Program-made: the position numbers and the translations under genes
The notes under the pieces: model-generated
What the model was told of the DNA's origin: nothing
Database searches by the model: none
The model's input: the letters and a program-made list of their open reading frames with translations, nothing else
Shown here: positions 18,272-27,079 of the stretch, piece by piece
Layout of the letters: every line of letters begins with the position of its first letter
How positions within the stretch are numbered: the first letter of the stretch is position 1
Source: Sulfurovum sp.
GTDB lineage: Bacteria > Campylobacterota > Campylobacteria > Campylobacterales > Sulfurovaceae
DNA: 64,000 nt
Assembly (NCBI GenBank): GCA_024637255.1
Contig: JAGXFO010000012.1
Span: forward strand, 1-64,000
Direction of reading: 5' to 3'

Positions 18272-18373
18272 ACGATTCTCTTCCCTACGCTGGTATTAGC
18301 CAGTTCAAGTTCGACGGGTCAAGCTTTTACGCTATCTCAGCCAAATCTAAAAGATTTAGCACCCCGAGAGATT
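18272..18373 (-). ncRNA. TPP riboswitch (THI box) of the thiamine uptake operon
   Basis: On the minus strand the conserved blocks occur in order: CTCTCGGGGTGCT, GGCTGAGATAGC, a GACCCG segment, GAACTTGAACTGGCTAATACC and GCGTAGGGAAGAG. The two ends pair to form P1. This is the full TPP aptamer. It lies about 85 bases before the TonB-dependent receptor gene and should switch the whole import operon off when TPP is plentiful. Confidence 0.95.
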
Positions 18374-18436
18374 GATAACTACTTATACATAAAATAACCT
18401 ACAACAATCCTTAAATAGGACTTGGAACATCTCTCT

Positions 18437-19249
18437 TTAATTAAACTGATGCCAAAAAGGTGTGCCCACAGTAGGGGTAGAAGGAGAAGCAAATTCACGT
18501 TTTTGCATCGTACCCGCTTCATAGCCCAGTCGTCCCGCTTCCACTGCCATCCTAAACGCATCTGCCATTTTTACAGGGTCTTGCGCCAATGCGATGGCTG
18601 AGTTCAGCAACACACCATCATATCCCAGCTCCATTGCCTGTGTTGCATGTGATGGTTTTCCTATCCCCGCATCGATGATGAGTTTCAGCTCTGGAAACTG
18701 CTTTCTGATGGCTACAAGATTATCAGGGTTCATCAGCCCTTTTCCCGAACCTATCATGGAACCCCAAGGCATAATGATTTTACATCCCGCGTCTGCCAAA
18801 CGCTTTGCTACTACCAGATCATCTGTCGTGTAAGGAAATACTTCAAACCCTTCTTTGATCAAAACTTCTGCTGCTTTGACTGTTTCAAATGGGTCTGGTT
18901 GTAGATTATACTGGTCGCCTATGACTTCAAGTTTTATCCAATTTGTGCCAAAAACTTCCCTGGCCATCTGGGCAGTAGTAATAGCCTCTTTTGCCGAGTG
19001 AGACCCCGCAGTATTTGGCAACACTTCAATGCCGAGTGACTTGATAATATTCCAAAATTGATTGCCTCCGCCTTCACCTGCTGCCTGACGCCGAAGCGCC
19101 ACAGTGACTATCTGTGCGCCTGATATCTGAATGGCATCTTCCATATTTGCCGGACTTGGGTAAAGTGCAGAACCTATTAGTAGTCTGGAACTTAAAGTTT
19201 TTCCGCCTATTTCCCATGTTTGATTGTTTGTTTCTGGTTGTTTGGTCAT
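18437..19249 (-). CDS. thiG: Thiazole synthase
   Basis: ThiG forms the thiazole phosphate ring from deoxyxylulose-5-phosphate, dehydroglycine and ThiS-bound sulfur. The 270-residue barrel shows SRLLIGSALYPSPANMEDAI, the imine-forming lysine in NWIKLEVIGD, and phosphate-binding loops PWGSMIGSGKGL and DAGIGKPSHA. The start is the ATG at 19249 with AAGGTGG upstream, next to the thiS stop; a longer frame to 19342 would only overlap thiS. It is the last gene of the synthesis operon. Confidence 0.93.
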   Translation of the reverse strand: MTKQPETNNQTWEIGGKTLSSRLLIGSALYPSPANMEDAIQISGAQIVTVALRRQAAGEGGGNQFWNIIKSLGIEVLPNTAGSHSAKEAITTAQMAREVFGTNWIKLEVIGDQYNLQPDPFETVKAAEVLIKEGFEVFPYTTDDLVVAKRLADAGCKIIMPWGSMIGSGKGLMNPDNLVAIRKQFPELKLIIDAGIGKPSHATQAMELGYDGVLLNSAIALAQDPVKMADAFRMAVEAGRLGYEAGTMQKREFASPSTPTVGTPFWHQFN

Positions 19250-19250
19250 T

Positions 19251-19454
19251 TCATCCACCTTGTACGGGGGCAAGAATTTCAATACTGTCATTGTCTTTAA
19301 TAATGGTCGACTCATACGTAGAAAGTGCAACAAAAGTACCATTTAAGGCCAAAGCAAATCCCTCCCCTGTATAGTTCAGCGCTTTAATCACCTCTTTTAC
19401 ATTTAACGCCGCAGGAATATTTTTTCTTTTCCCGTTTACTATAATTTCTATCAT
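19251..19454 (-). CDS. thiS: Sulfur carrier protein ThiS
   Basis: A 67-residue ubiquitin-fold sulfur carrier ending in the required Gly-Gly (ILAPVQGG). ThiF adenylates this tail, which is then turned into a thiocarboxylate that gives sulfur to ThiG. ThiF is not in the window. It lies between thiO and thiG with almost no spacing to thiG. Confidence 0.92.
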   Translation of the reverse strand: MIEIIVNGKRKNIPAALNVKEVIKALNYTGEGFALALNGTFVALSTYESTIIKDNDSIEILAPVQGG

Positions 19455-19480
19455 TTTAAAAACCTTTTTTCAATTTAGTT

Positions 19481-20536
19481 TCATACATTAGCCATTTTGG
19501 TGGGAATATCTCTATTGAACCCCTTGACCAATGCCTCTTCCACAATGGCGGGTGCCAATAAATACCCATGCCTATAAAGCCCGTTAATACGGGTAAGTTT
19601 TGGTCTGTTTTCTATCATCGGCAAATTGTCTTTCATGGTAGGGCGACAATTGGTCACCATTTTGACTATGCGCGCTTCTGCGAATCCCGTATGCATGCTA
19701 TAGACCGCTGAGAGAAGCTCCAAACTTGAACGCACGGACATAGGGCTTTTATCTTCACTTTCTATCTCTGTTGCGCCTATGATGTACCTGTTGTTTGGCC
19801 TGGGTACTATGTAAATCTTGTACCGTGGGTGCAGCATTCTTGTGGGTCTGCTTATCTTTACTTCAGGCGCATCCAGCCAAAAAACTTCACCCCTAACCCC
19901 TCTAAGGTTTTCTACTTGCACATTTGCGCCCAAACCTCGCGCATCAAACACCCAGTCAAAGGTCTGTACTTTTTCCCCATAGGCTATGCATCCCTCGGAC
20001 ACTTCATCTGTCTTTGTCTCTTGATGCCATGTTATATTTGGATGAGACAACAAATAATCACTTGAAGCCTTCATAAACCTTTGGGCATCTACCTGCCCTT
20101 CTTGTGGTATAAAAAAAGCTTTAGCATGCTGTTCCAAATCAGGTTCAAGTGCAGTAATACCTGCTTTATCCAAAAGTTCTATTTCAGATGCTTCTTTTAC
20201 TTTTGATTTTAGGGTAGCAATAAAATGTTCCAGTTCCCCGTAATCCTGCGGATGCGCCGTAATAATACTGCCCTTTTGCTGATAAGCATCAGGAATACCT
20301 ATCTGAGCCAATAAATCAGGCCAAAGTTTTATAGAGCGCTTTCCATGCTCAAAAATGCTGGACTCCGCACTCTCTAACTCAGCAAAGACAGCCAGCATAC
20401 CCGCAGCTGCCATTCCAGCTGGTTTATCGCCATAGGCTATATCTTCATCAAAAAGAGTCAGTGTATGTCCTTGTTGCAAAAGATTTAAAGCTAAAACTCT
20501 TCCAACCAGTCCTACACCTGCTATACCTATATTCAT
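19481..20536 (-). CDS. thiO: Glycine oxidase
   Basis: An FAD-dependent oxidase that makes the dehydroglycine used by ThiG. The FAD-binding motif is GIAGVGLVGR near the N-terminus. The C-terminal part has the family's PNNRYIIGATEIES and YRHGYLLAPAI blocks. I choose the ATG at 20536 with GGAG upstream, giving 351 residues; a frame to 20581 has no ribosome site. Having ThiO instead of the radical-SAM ThiH means that this route needs oxygen, or another electron acceptor for the flavin. Confidence 0.9.
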   Translation of the reverse strand: MNIGIAGVGLVGRVLALNLLQQGHTLTLFDEDIAYGDKPAGMAAAGMLAVFAELESAESSIFEHGKRSIKLWPDLLAQIGIPDAYQQKGSIITAHPQDYGELEHFIATLKSKVKEASEIELLDKAGITALEPDLEQHAKAFFIPQEGQVDAQRFMKASSDYLLSHPNITWHQETKTDEVSEGCIAYGEKVQTFDWVFDARGLGANVQVENLRGVRGEVFWLDAPEVKISRPTRMLHPRYKIYIVPRPNNRYIIGATEIESEDKSPMSVRSSLELLSAVYSMHTGFAEARIVKMVTNCRPTMKDNLPMIENRPKLTRINGLYRHGYLLAPAIVEEALVKGFNRDIPTKMANV

Positions 20537-20703
20537 TTTTTCTCCATTCATCACACGCACTGTGTTTCTTGTCGCTCCCAACGCCCTTGAAAGCAGAGCG
20601 GTTTGAGAGGAGCGATGCTTTTTTGTTTCGTTTTTTCTAAAAAAATAAAAAGAGAAACAACGCCACAGTCAAGCCAAAAAAGAAGCCTGACTAAAAATAA
20701 ACA

Positions 20704-22590
20704 TTACGATTGAAGTTTTTCTGCTTCCACATACACCTCAGACCCCATCTCTTTAAACTTCATAGACATAGCATCCATACCATGTTGTTTTGCTGTTTCT
20801 ACATCTGTTTCCAAGGCGTTTGCATATTCTCTTACTTCAGCAGATATTTTCATAGAACAAAACTTAGGGCCGCACATAGAACAAAAATGTGCTACTTTTG
20901 CTGCTTCCATAGGAAGGGTTGCATCATGATACTCACGGGCACGTTCAGGGTCCAAACCGATGTTGAACTGATCCACCCATCTAAACTCAAAACGGGCTAA
21001 GCTCATTGCATCATCTCTTGCTCTTGCGCCAGGGTGGCCTTTGGCTACATCTGCTGCGTGTGCTGCTATCTTGTAGGTGATCAGCCCCTCTTTTACGTCT
21101 TCTCTGTTTGGAAGTCCCAGGTGCTCTTTAGGTGTCACATAACATAACATCGCGCATCCATACCAGCCTATCATCGCTGCGCCAATTCCTGAAGTAAAGT
21201 GGTCATACCCTGGAGCAATATCGGTCGTAAGGGGCCCAAGTGTATAGAACGGTGCTTCGTGACACCACTCAAGCTGCTTCTCCATATTTTCCTTAATCAT
21301 ATGCATAGGTACATGGCCAGGACCCTCTATGAGTGTCTGTACGTCATGCTTCCAAGCGATTTTGGTAAGACGCCCAAGCTCTTTGAGCTCCGCAAATTGT
21401 GCTTCATCGTTCGCATCGGCTCCCGAACCAGGACGTAAGCCATCGCCCAAAGAAAATGTCACATCGTAGGTTTTCATGATTTCACAAATATCTTCAAAGT
21501 GCGTATTAAGAAAGTTCTCTTGATGATGATGAATCATCCACTTAGCCATAATAGCTCCACCACGGGACACGATGCCTGTTACACGCTTAGCTGTCATTGG
21601 AACATGGTGCAAAAGTAGTCCAGCATGAATCGTAAAGTAATCCACTCCTTGTTCAGCCTGCTCTATAAGCGTATCTCTAAACACTTCCCAAGTAAGGTCT
21701 TCAGCAATGCCGTTTACTTTTTCTAAAGCTTGATAAATAGGCACAGTCCCAATAGGTACAGGAGAGTTACGCAAAATCCAGTCACGTGTGGTATGGATAT
21801 TTTTACCCGTGGAAAGATCCATCACCGTATCTGCTCCCCAACGTGTAGACCATACCATCTTCTCTACTTCTTCTGCTATGGAAGAGGTGGTTGCTGAGTT
21901 ACCGATATTCGCGTTCACCTTCACTAAAAAGTTACGCCCTATAATCATAGGTTCCACTTCGGGGTGGTTAATATTACATGGGATAACTGCTCTACCCTCT
22001 GCTACCTCTATTCTGACAAATTCAGCTGTAACCATCTCAGGCAAATTGGCTCCAAAGTTTTCGCCCTTAAGTCTTGTTTCACGCTCTTCGTCTTGAAGAT
22101 ACTCCGCTTTCATTGCAAGATTCTGGCTTTCACGTAGTGCGATGAATTCCATTTCCGGGGTAATGATTCCTTGACGCGCATAGTACATTTGAGAAACGTT
22201 TTTGCCTTTTTTCGCTCTTAGCGGTGTTCTTACAAGACCTGTAGCACCGGCTGTTACAAATTCAAGCTGCTCATCGGTATTGTAGCCGTTATCCTGAGGG
22301 GCCATGATGCGCCCTTTGTACTCTTCCACGTCTCCGCGTCCCACTATCCACTCTTTACGGATAGCAGGTATTCCTTCACCCACATCTATCTCAACAGAGG
22401 GGTCAGTATAGGGTCCTGAGGTGTCATATACACCAAGTTTAGTGTCATTTGAGAGTAAAATTTCTCTTACAGGCACACGTATGTCTTTGTGTATTTTGCC
22501 TTCCAGATATACTTTAGTAGATGCCGGAAATGGTTCACGAGTGAGTAGTTCATTCGATGTTGTCAATGTGTCTTTATATGATTTTGTCAT
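20704..22590 (-). CDS. thiC: Phosphomethylpyrimidine synthase
   Basis: ThiC turns aminoimidazole ribotide into the thiamine pyrimidine, using S-adenosylmethionine and a 4Fe-4S cluster. The C-terminal cluster motif CSMCGPKFC is present, as are GDGLRPGSGADANDEAQ and EGPGHVPMHMI. At 628 residues it has the usual proteobacterial length, including the N-terminal extra domain. It is the first gene behind the second TPP riboswitch. About 170 bases separate its stop from the thiO start; that spacer holds no gene I can recognise. Confidence 0.96.
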   Translation of the reverse strand: MTKSYKDTLTTSNELLTREPFPASTKVYLEGKIHKDIRVPVREILLSNDTKLGVYDTSGPYTDPSVEIDVGEGIPAIRKEWIVGRGDVEEYKGRIMAPQDNGYNTDEQLEFVTAGATGLVRTPLRAKKGKNVSQMYYARQGIITPEMEFIALRESQNLAMKAEYLQDEERETRLKGENFGANLPEMVTAEFVRIEVAEGRAVIPCNINHPEVEPMIIGRNFLVKVNANIGNSATTSSIAEEVEKMVWSTRWGADTVMDLSTGKNIHTTRDWILRNSPVPIGTVPIYQALEKVNGIAEDLTWEVFRDTLIEQAEQGVDYFTIHAGLLLHHVPMTAKRVTGIVSRGGAIMAKWMIHHHQENFLNTHFEDICEIMKTYDVTFSLGDGLRPGSGADANDEAQFAELKELGRLTKIAWKHDVQTLIEGPGHVPMHMIKENMEKQLEWCHEAPFYTLGPLTTDIAPGYDHFTSGIGAAMIGWYGCAMLCYVTPKEHLGLPNREDVKEGLITYKIAAHAADVAKGHPGARARDDAMSLARFEFRWVDQFNIGLDPERAREYHDATLPMEAAKVAHFCSMCGPKFCSMKISAEVREYANALETDVETAKQHGMDAMSMKFKEMGSEVYVEAEKLQS

Positions 22591-22696
22591 TTTTGTTCCC
22601 TTAAAATTATATATAAATTTATGGGAAGAGGAGTAAATAATGAAGTTATAACTATAAAATGTCCAAATTAGACAACTTACAATAATAATTTAAATA

Positions 22697-22807
22697 CAAT
22701 TCTCTTCCTTACGCTGGTATTATCCAGTTCAAGTTCAGCGGGACAAGCAATTTTATGCTATCTCAGCTCACACTTTTGTTAAAAAGTATTAGCGCCCCGA
22801 GAGGTTG
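22697..22807 (-). ncRNA. TPP riboswitch (THI box) of the thiamine synthesis operon
   Basis: The minus strand reads CTCTCGGGGCGCT, AGCTGAGATAGC, GTCCCGCTGAACTTGAACTG, GATAATACCAGCG and TAAGGAAGAG, with pairing ends. This is a full TPP aptamer, similar to but not a copy of the one at 18.3 kb. It lies about 105 bases upstream of thiC. Confidence 0.95.
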
Positions 22808-22898
22808 ACAATGAAATATAGTCTAATAAAGCTAAATTTATTCTTAAAGTGAAAATAAAAGCCAAATTAAATAAGGTGAAGGGGGATGAAAATGAGGT

Positions 22899-23156
22899 CT
22901 ATTCCTCTGTTTTCATCTCCATAAGTTCAGCTAAAAGTTCTTCTATTTCATCCTCTTCAAGTTCGTTACGGCCAAGCTCTTCAATGATAGCAAAACACTC
23001 CGTACGCATTTCACGCATCTCTTCAAGGTCTTCTTTTTGCTCTTTTGAGGCTGATTTTGCTTTATCTATGGCTTCAAAAAGTTCATCTATGGCTACTTCT
23101 AAATCTGGTATGATTTCAAGCTCTAAAAGGTTTTTAAGTTTTTCTGCATTTGTCAT
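22899..23156 (-). CDS. Small acidic coiled-coil protein of unknown function
   Basis: This 85-residue protein is made almost wholly of charged helix. About a third of its residues are Glu or Asp (for example EELGRNELEEDEIEELLAEL). It has one cysteine and no signal or membrane segment. It is divergent from the DUF3144 gene across a 75-base gap and downstream of no other leftward gene. I do not recognise a family; the composition suggests a helical protein-binding or regulatory role, but nothing more can be said. Confidence 0.6.
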   Translation of the reverse strand: MTNAEKLKNLLELEIIPDLEVAIDELFEAIDKAKSASKEQKEDLEEMREMRTECFAIIEELGRNELEEDEIEELLAELMEMKTEE

Positions 23157-23231
23157 GGGATTATCCTAGTGTTATATGGTCGAATTATATCCAAAAAAAT
23201 GTACAATACATCAAAAACAAGGAAAGACACT

Positions 23232-23564
23232 ATGTCCCAAACTCAAAATACATCAAAAGAAAACCAGGCAGATGAAAAGTTTTACGAAAGAGTAGATACA
23301 CTTATTGCTATTGCAAACGGTTATGTTAAGGCTGAAGTGCATCCGGCTTTTACAAACAACTCATTTATGTTTGCTGCATCACGTTTTAATGCATGGGTGG
23401 CAGCTGCAGGGTATGAAAATGGTGAAGAGATGGCAAAAGAAAAAGACGATATCCTCAACTTCTTCGTTAGCCAATACAAACTCATGCTACAAGAGAATCT
23501 TGATAACTATATAGAAAACTACGAATCATTTATGGGAAAGTCTACAGATACAGTAAAAAAATAA
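23232..23564 (+). CDS. DUF3144 family protein
   Basis: The 110-residue protein matches the DUF3144 pattern as I know it: FYERVDTLIAIANGYVKA followed by SFMFAASRFNAWVAAAGYEN and a C-terminal FFVSQYKLMLQENLDNYI. The family has no known function and is predicted to be helical and cytoplasmic. The start at 23232 follows GGAAAG; a frame reaching back to 23169 lacks a ribosome site. It stands alone, facing Mrp's end. Confidence 0.7.
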   Translation: MSQTQNTSKENQADEKFYERVDTLIAIANGYVKAEVHPAFTNNSFMFAASRFNAWVAAAGYENGEEMAKEKDDILNFFVSQYKLMLQENLDNYIENYESFMGKSTDTVKK

Positions 23565-23589
23565 GTCAAAATTGTTTAAAGAAGACGCA

Positions 23590-23625
23590 GAATAAAGAAA
23601 AGGCACGCACATAATAGTGCGTGCC
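23590..23625 (-). terminator. Intrinsic terminator of mrp
   Basis: A perfect 9-base stem (GGCACGCAC/GTGCGTGCC, 23602-23625, six-base loop) lies 50 bases past the mrp stop. On the minus strand it is followed by TTTTCTTTATT. It may also slow transcripts coming from the DUF3144 gene. Confidence 0.7.
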
Positions 23626-23675
23626 GGAGAAAGAGGTCGTCTTCAAAATGAATATGACCTCAAATCATGTGAATC

Positions 23676-24878
23676 CTAGTGGCAACCACAGCCTGTTCCA
23701 CAGCTTTCATCCGCTGCTTTGGCAGGGGCTGGAGTTGCTGCTGGAGTTGCTGCTGCACCCGCACCTGTACTACATGCACTTACACCTGGAGGTGTTGTAG
23801 GTTGTACGCCTGAGTTGTTAGCTCCACCCTCAGCATTTACTTTTTCTATAAATGTCCAAAGATAGGTTGCTGCTTCTTGATAACGTTTAGCTGTCTCAGA
23901 GTCTGGCTTATGGTATACGATTGGCATACCTGTATCACCACCTATTCTAATTGCAGGCTCTATTGGTATACGTGTTATAAGTTCAGTATCGTACTCTTTT
24001 GCCACAGCAAGTGCTGTTCCCATACCAAAGATATCTGACTCTGTATCACAAGAAGGACAAATAAAACCTGACATATTTTCTATGATACCTGCAGTTGGAA
24101 TATCTAACTTTTTAAACATATTCAGTGAGCGCCTGGAATCATCCAGTGAAACTTCCTGAGGAGTCGTCACTGTAATACCAGCTGTGACCGGCACTAGCTG
24201 AGCAAGCGAAAGCTGCGCATCGCCTGTTCCAGGAGGCATATCTATCACAAGCACATCCAGTTCAGACCATAAAATATCTCTTAAGAATTGCTCGATTGCT
24301 TTCATAATCATAGAACCTCTCCAGATAAGTGCTGCTCCGTCGTCCATGATTGCTCCCATGGACATAATTTCAACACCATATGCTTTTAAAGGCTGTAGTT
24401 TGTTTCCTTGTATTTCCGGTTTTGTACCGCCCACACCCATCATACGTGGTATGTTTGGCCCATAGATATCTGCATCAAGTAGTCCTACTTTTTTTCCCTG
24501 CATAGCCAAAGCAACAGCCAAGTTGACAGAAGCCGTTGATTTACCCACACCACCTTTACCGGAACTTACCATAACAAAGTTCTTAATGTGCGGAGCCAAG
24601 TTTTTGCCACTTACAGAATTTGACATTTGTTTTGGTGCTGCTGGCGCTGTAATATTGATACCTACATGTTCAAAACCAAGTTTTTTCATTTCTGTAGTTG
24701 CTTCATCATTGAGTTGTGCTTTTACTTCATCCGCTGATGAAGTGATATCTATAGTCAGAGTAATATTTTTATCATCAATAATCTGAATATCTTTAACAAA
24801 ACCAAAAGTTACTATATCTTTTGTAAATCCTGGGTAGGTAACATTTTTTAACGCTTCTAATATTTTTTCTTCTGTCAT
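23676..24878 (-). CDS. mrp: Mrp/ApbC-type Fe-S cluster carrier ATPase
   Basis: A P-loop ATPase that carries 4Fe-4S clusters to target enzymes. An N-terminal DUF59-like domain (residues 1-85) precedes the deviant Walker A SSGKGGVGKST. The cluster-binding CPSCD lies near residue 266, as in Mrp. The protein is unusual in its last 60 residues: an Ala/Pro-rich linker that ends in five closely spaced residues of Cys and His (ESCGTGCGCH), probably metal-binding. Length is 400. Targets here could include ThiC, MqnE or the molybdoenzyme electron chain. Confidence 0.9.
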   Translation of the reverse strand: MTEEKILEALKNVTYPGFTKDIVTFGFVKDIQIIDDKNITLTIDITSSADEVKAQLNDEATTEMKKLGFEHVGINITAPAAPKQMSNSVSGKNLAPHIKNFVMVSSGKGGVGKSTASVNLAVALAMQGKKVGLLDADIYGPNIPRMMGVGGTKPEIQGNKLQPLKAYGVEIMSMGAIMDDGAALIWRGSMIMKAIEQFLRDILWSELDVLVIDMPPGTGDAQLSLAQLVPVTAGITVTTPQEVSLDDSRRSLNMFKKLDIPTAGIIENMSGFICPSCDTESDIFGMGTALAVAKEYDTELITRIPIEPAIRIGGDTGMPIVYHKPDSETAKRYQEAATYLWTFIEKVNAEGGANNSGVQPTTPPGVSACSTGAGAAATPAATPAPAKAADESCGTGCGCH

Positions 24879-25008
24879 ATGTTTACTCCTAGTTAATTAG
24901 TTATAAGGAGTTATACCAACAAAATCTTAAATTAGATTGAAAATTTTCATCATAATTACAAATAGGAATAATTTTATCTTATTAAAGAATTGCTAAAGTC
25001 TAATCTAG

Positions 25009-25014
25009 TATAAT
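25009..25014 (+). promoter_or_regulatory. Likely -10 box of the ispDF operon
   Basis: TATAAT lies 38 bases before the TTG start of ispDF in the gap that is divergent with mrp. The upstream region shows the periodic T-rich pattern usual for Campylobacterota promoters rather than a -35 box. Confidence 0.5.
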
Positions 25015-25052
25015 CCGTTACAATTTGATACACTAAATCTATAGGAATAATT

Positions 25053-26174
25053 TTGTCCAGTACCGCTTTGATACTTCTGGGAGCCGGAAGTTCATCCAGA
25101 TTCGAATCCAATGTTAAGAAACAGTGGCTCTACACAGGAGACATCCCTCTATGGCTGCATGTTGCCGAAAACTTTGAAAAGTCTGCAAACTTTGATCAAA
25201 TCATCATTGTATCTACGACGGACGAAATACACCTGATGAAACATTTTGCCTCTTATACCTATATAGAGGGCGGAAACAGTAGGCAGGCATCGCTCAAAAA
25301 TGCACTAGAGGCAGTAACTTCACAATACGTGCTTGTGTCTGACATTGCCAGATGCTGTGTGCCTTCAGATATGATACAACGTATTTTAGCAGCAAAAGAG
25401 ATGGGCTCATGTATCGTACCCGTACTCCCTGTCACGGACACTCTCTATCTTAATAATGCCCCCATAGACAGAGAGAAGGTGCAGATCATACAAACTCCTC
25501 AACTTTCTGTTACACATATACTTAAAAGGGCTCTTGAAACTGAAACACTCTTTACAGACGACAGTTCAGCCATTGCAGCCTTGGGAGAAAAGATACATTT
25601 TGTAAAAGGCTCACTCGATGCCCACAAACTCACCACTATCGCGGATATACAAAAACTGCCTTGTCTTAAGGCACCTTCTGCTAAAACACTCACAGGTTTT
25701 GGTATAGATATCCATCCTTTCGAAGCACACAAGGAAATGTTCCTTTGTGGTGTAAAGATAGATGTAGACTATGGATTTAAAGCACACAGCGACGGTGATG
25801 TCGCCATACATGCCCTTATTGATGCCCTACTGGGTGCGTCAGGTATGGGTGATATAGGCGAACTTTACCCTGACAGCGATGAAAATTACGCAGGTGCAGA
25901 TTCTAAAAAACTACTTGAAGACACGGTAAACAAAGTAAAGTCCTATGGATACGAAATAGGAAATATCGACCTATGTATCGTGGCAGAGGCGCCAAAAATA
26001 CTGCCATATAAAGAAGCAATGCGTCAAACACTTGCTTCCCTGCTTGGGATTAGAAAAAACTTTGTAAACATTAAGGCCACTACAGCTGAAAAACTTGGCT
26101 TTGTAGGGCGAAAAGAGGGTGTAACTGTTCACGCTGTTGCAAACTTAACTTATTTGAATTGGAAAAAAATATGA
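25053..26174 (+). CDS. ispDF: Bifunctional MEP-pathway enzyme IspDF
   Basis: A fusion of two steps of isoprenoid synthesis. Residues 1-205 are the MEP cytidylyltransferase IspD (LLGAGSSSRF, KKQW). The remainder is the cyclodiphosphate synthase IspF (GFGIDIHPFEAH metal site, AHSDGDVAIHALIDALLGA). This fusion is normal in Campylobacterota. The start is TTG at 25053, giving MSSTALILLGAG; no ATG fits. Its stop overlaps the next gene in ATGA, so IspDF and the CemR-type regulator are translationally coupled. Confidence 0.93.
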   Translation: MSSTALILLGAGSSSRFESNVKKQWLYTGDIPLWLHVAENFEKSANFDQIIIVSTTDEIHLMKHFASYTYIEGGNSRQASLKNALEAVTSQYVLVSDIARCCVPSDMIQRILAAKEMGSCIVPVLPVTDTLYLNNAPIDREKVQIIQTPQLSVTHILKRALETETLFTDDSSAIAALGEKIHFVKGSLDAHKLTTIADIQKLPCLKAPSAKTLTGFGIDIHPFEAHKEMFLCGVKIDVDYGFKAHSDGDVAIHALIDALLGASGMGDIGELYPDSDENYAGADSKKLLEDTVNKVKSYGYEIGNIDLCIVAEAPKILPYKEAMRQTLASLLGIRKNFVNIKATTAEKLGFVGRKEGVTVHAVANLTYLNWKKI

Positions 26175-27052
26175 AAATAATCATTGTAGAAAATGAACTC
26201 TATCTGGCACAAAGTATCGCCTCTAAACTGAATGGAAATGGTTATGATACTGAGATATACAGTTCCATCAAAGAAGCAATGAAAAGCCATGGTGATGTCT
26301 ATCTGCTCTCAACAAATCTTCCTGGGCAAAATGCATCACCGCTTATCAAAGAATTTAAAGACAAGATCATTATTTTGATGGTGAACTATATCAACAATGA
26401 TACCGTTGGGGAACCTCTGAAGCTCGGAGCAAAAGACTACATCGTTAAGCCTTTTATGCTAGAAGATCTCATGCGTAAAATAAAGCACTACAATGAATAC
26501 CAATCCCTCAGACAGCAGACATCACTCTATCAGGAATATATGCGAAATCTTCTTCATGACATAGAAACAGACTTCAATACAGAAAACATCACCACCCCCA
26601 TTGTCATAGAGACAAATTATCAAAGGCTTGTGGATAAAATCGTTTTTGAGCATGCAGAAAAAACCAATACATTGCTTACCTTTATCCCACTTAGTGATAA
26701 AAATTGGAAAGAAAAAATACAAAAAAGCAGTTCTAGGTCTTTACTTTATATTACAGAGATTCACGAGCTTAAAAAAACTGATAGAGAGCTGCTGCTAGAG
26801 CTGCTGAAGACACATAATTTCATCTTATGCAGTACATCGAGTATAGAATCCGATTTTAAAACCATCACACTCAACACAGACTCCAAACTTTATGACCAAA
26901 ATGAAATCTTGACGATTGATGACTATGTCAAATTCATCGTAAACAGCTTTCAGTACAAATTTCCAGATACTGAACTCTCCAAGAAATTAGGAATTTCAAG
27001 AAAAAGTTTATGGGAAAAAAGAAAAAAATACGGTTTATTTAAAAAGAAATAA
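26171..27052 (+). CDS. cemR: CemR/HP1021-type atypical response regulator
   Basis: This 293-residue regulator has an N-terminal receiver-like domain and a C-terminal Fis-like helix-turn-helix (SKKLGISRKSLWEKRKKYG). The phospho-acceptor aspartate is missing: VYLLSTNLPG has Ser47 where LLD is normal. The same change occurs in H. pylori HP1021. Position behind ispDF and before the Sat-like gene matches Campylobacter Cj1608 (CemR) and HP1021, known to control energy and redox genes without phosphorylation. The ATG overlaps the ispDF stop. No sensor kinase is adjacent. Confidence 0.85.
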   Translation: MKIIIVENELYLAQSIASKLNGNGYDTEIYSSIKEAMKSHGDVYLLSTNLPGQNASPLIKEFKDKIIILMVNYINNDTVGEPLKLGAKDYIVKPFMLEDLMRKIKHYNEYQSLRQQTSLYQEYMRNLLHDIETDFNTENITTPIVIETNYQRLVDKIVFEHAEKTNTLLTFIPLSDKNWKEKIQKSSSRSLLYITEIHELKKTDRELLLELLKTHNFILCSTSSIESDFKTITLNTDSKLYDQNEILTIDDYVKFIVNSFQYKFPDTELSKKLGISRKSLWEKRKKYGLFKKK

Positions 27053-27079
27053 ATGCTCATGACATCTTAAGGCTAAGAA

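Noticed and set aside
18437..19342. Longer start for thiG at 19342
   Set aside because: The extra 31 codons overlap thiS and look like frame shadow; ATG 19249 has AAGGTGG.
20537..20703. Possible small gene or remnant between thiC and thiO
   Set aside because: Short frames are broken by stops and I recognise no protein in them.
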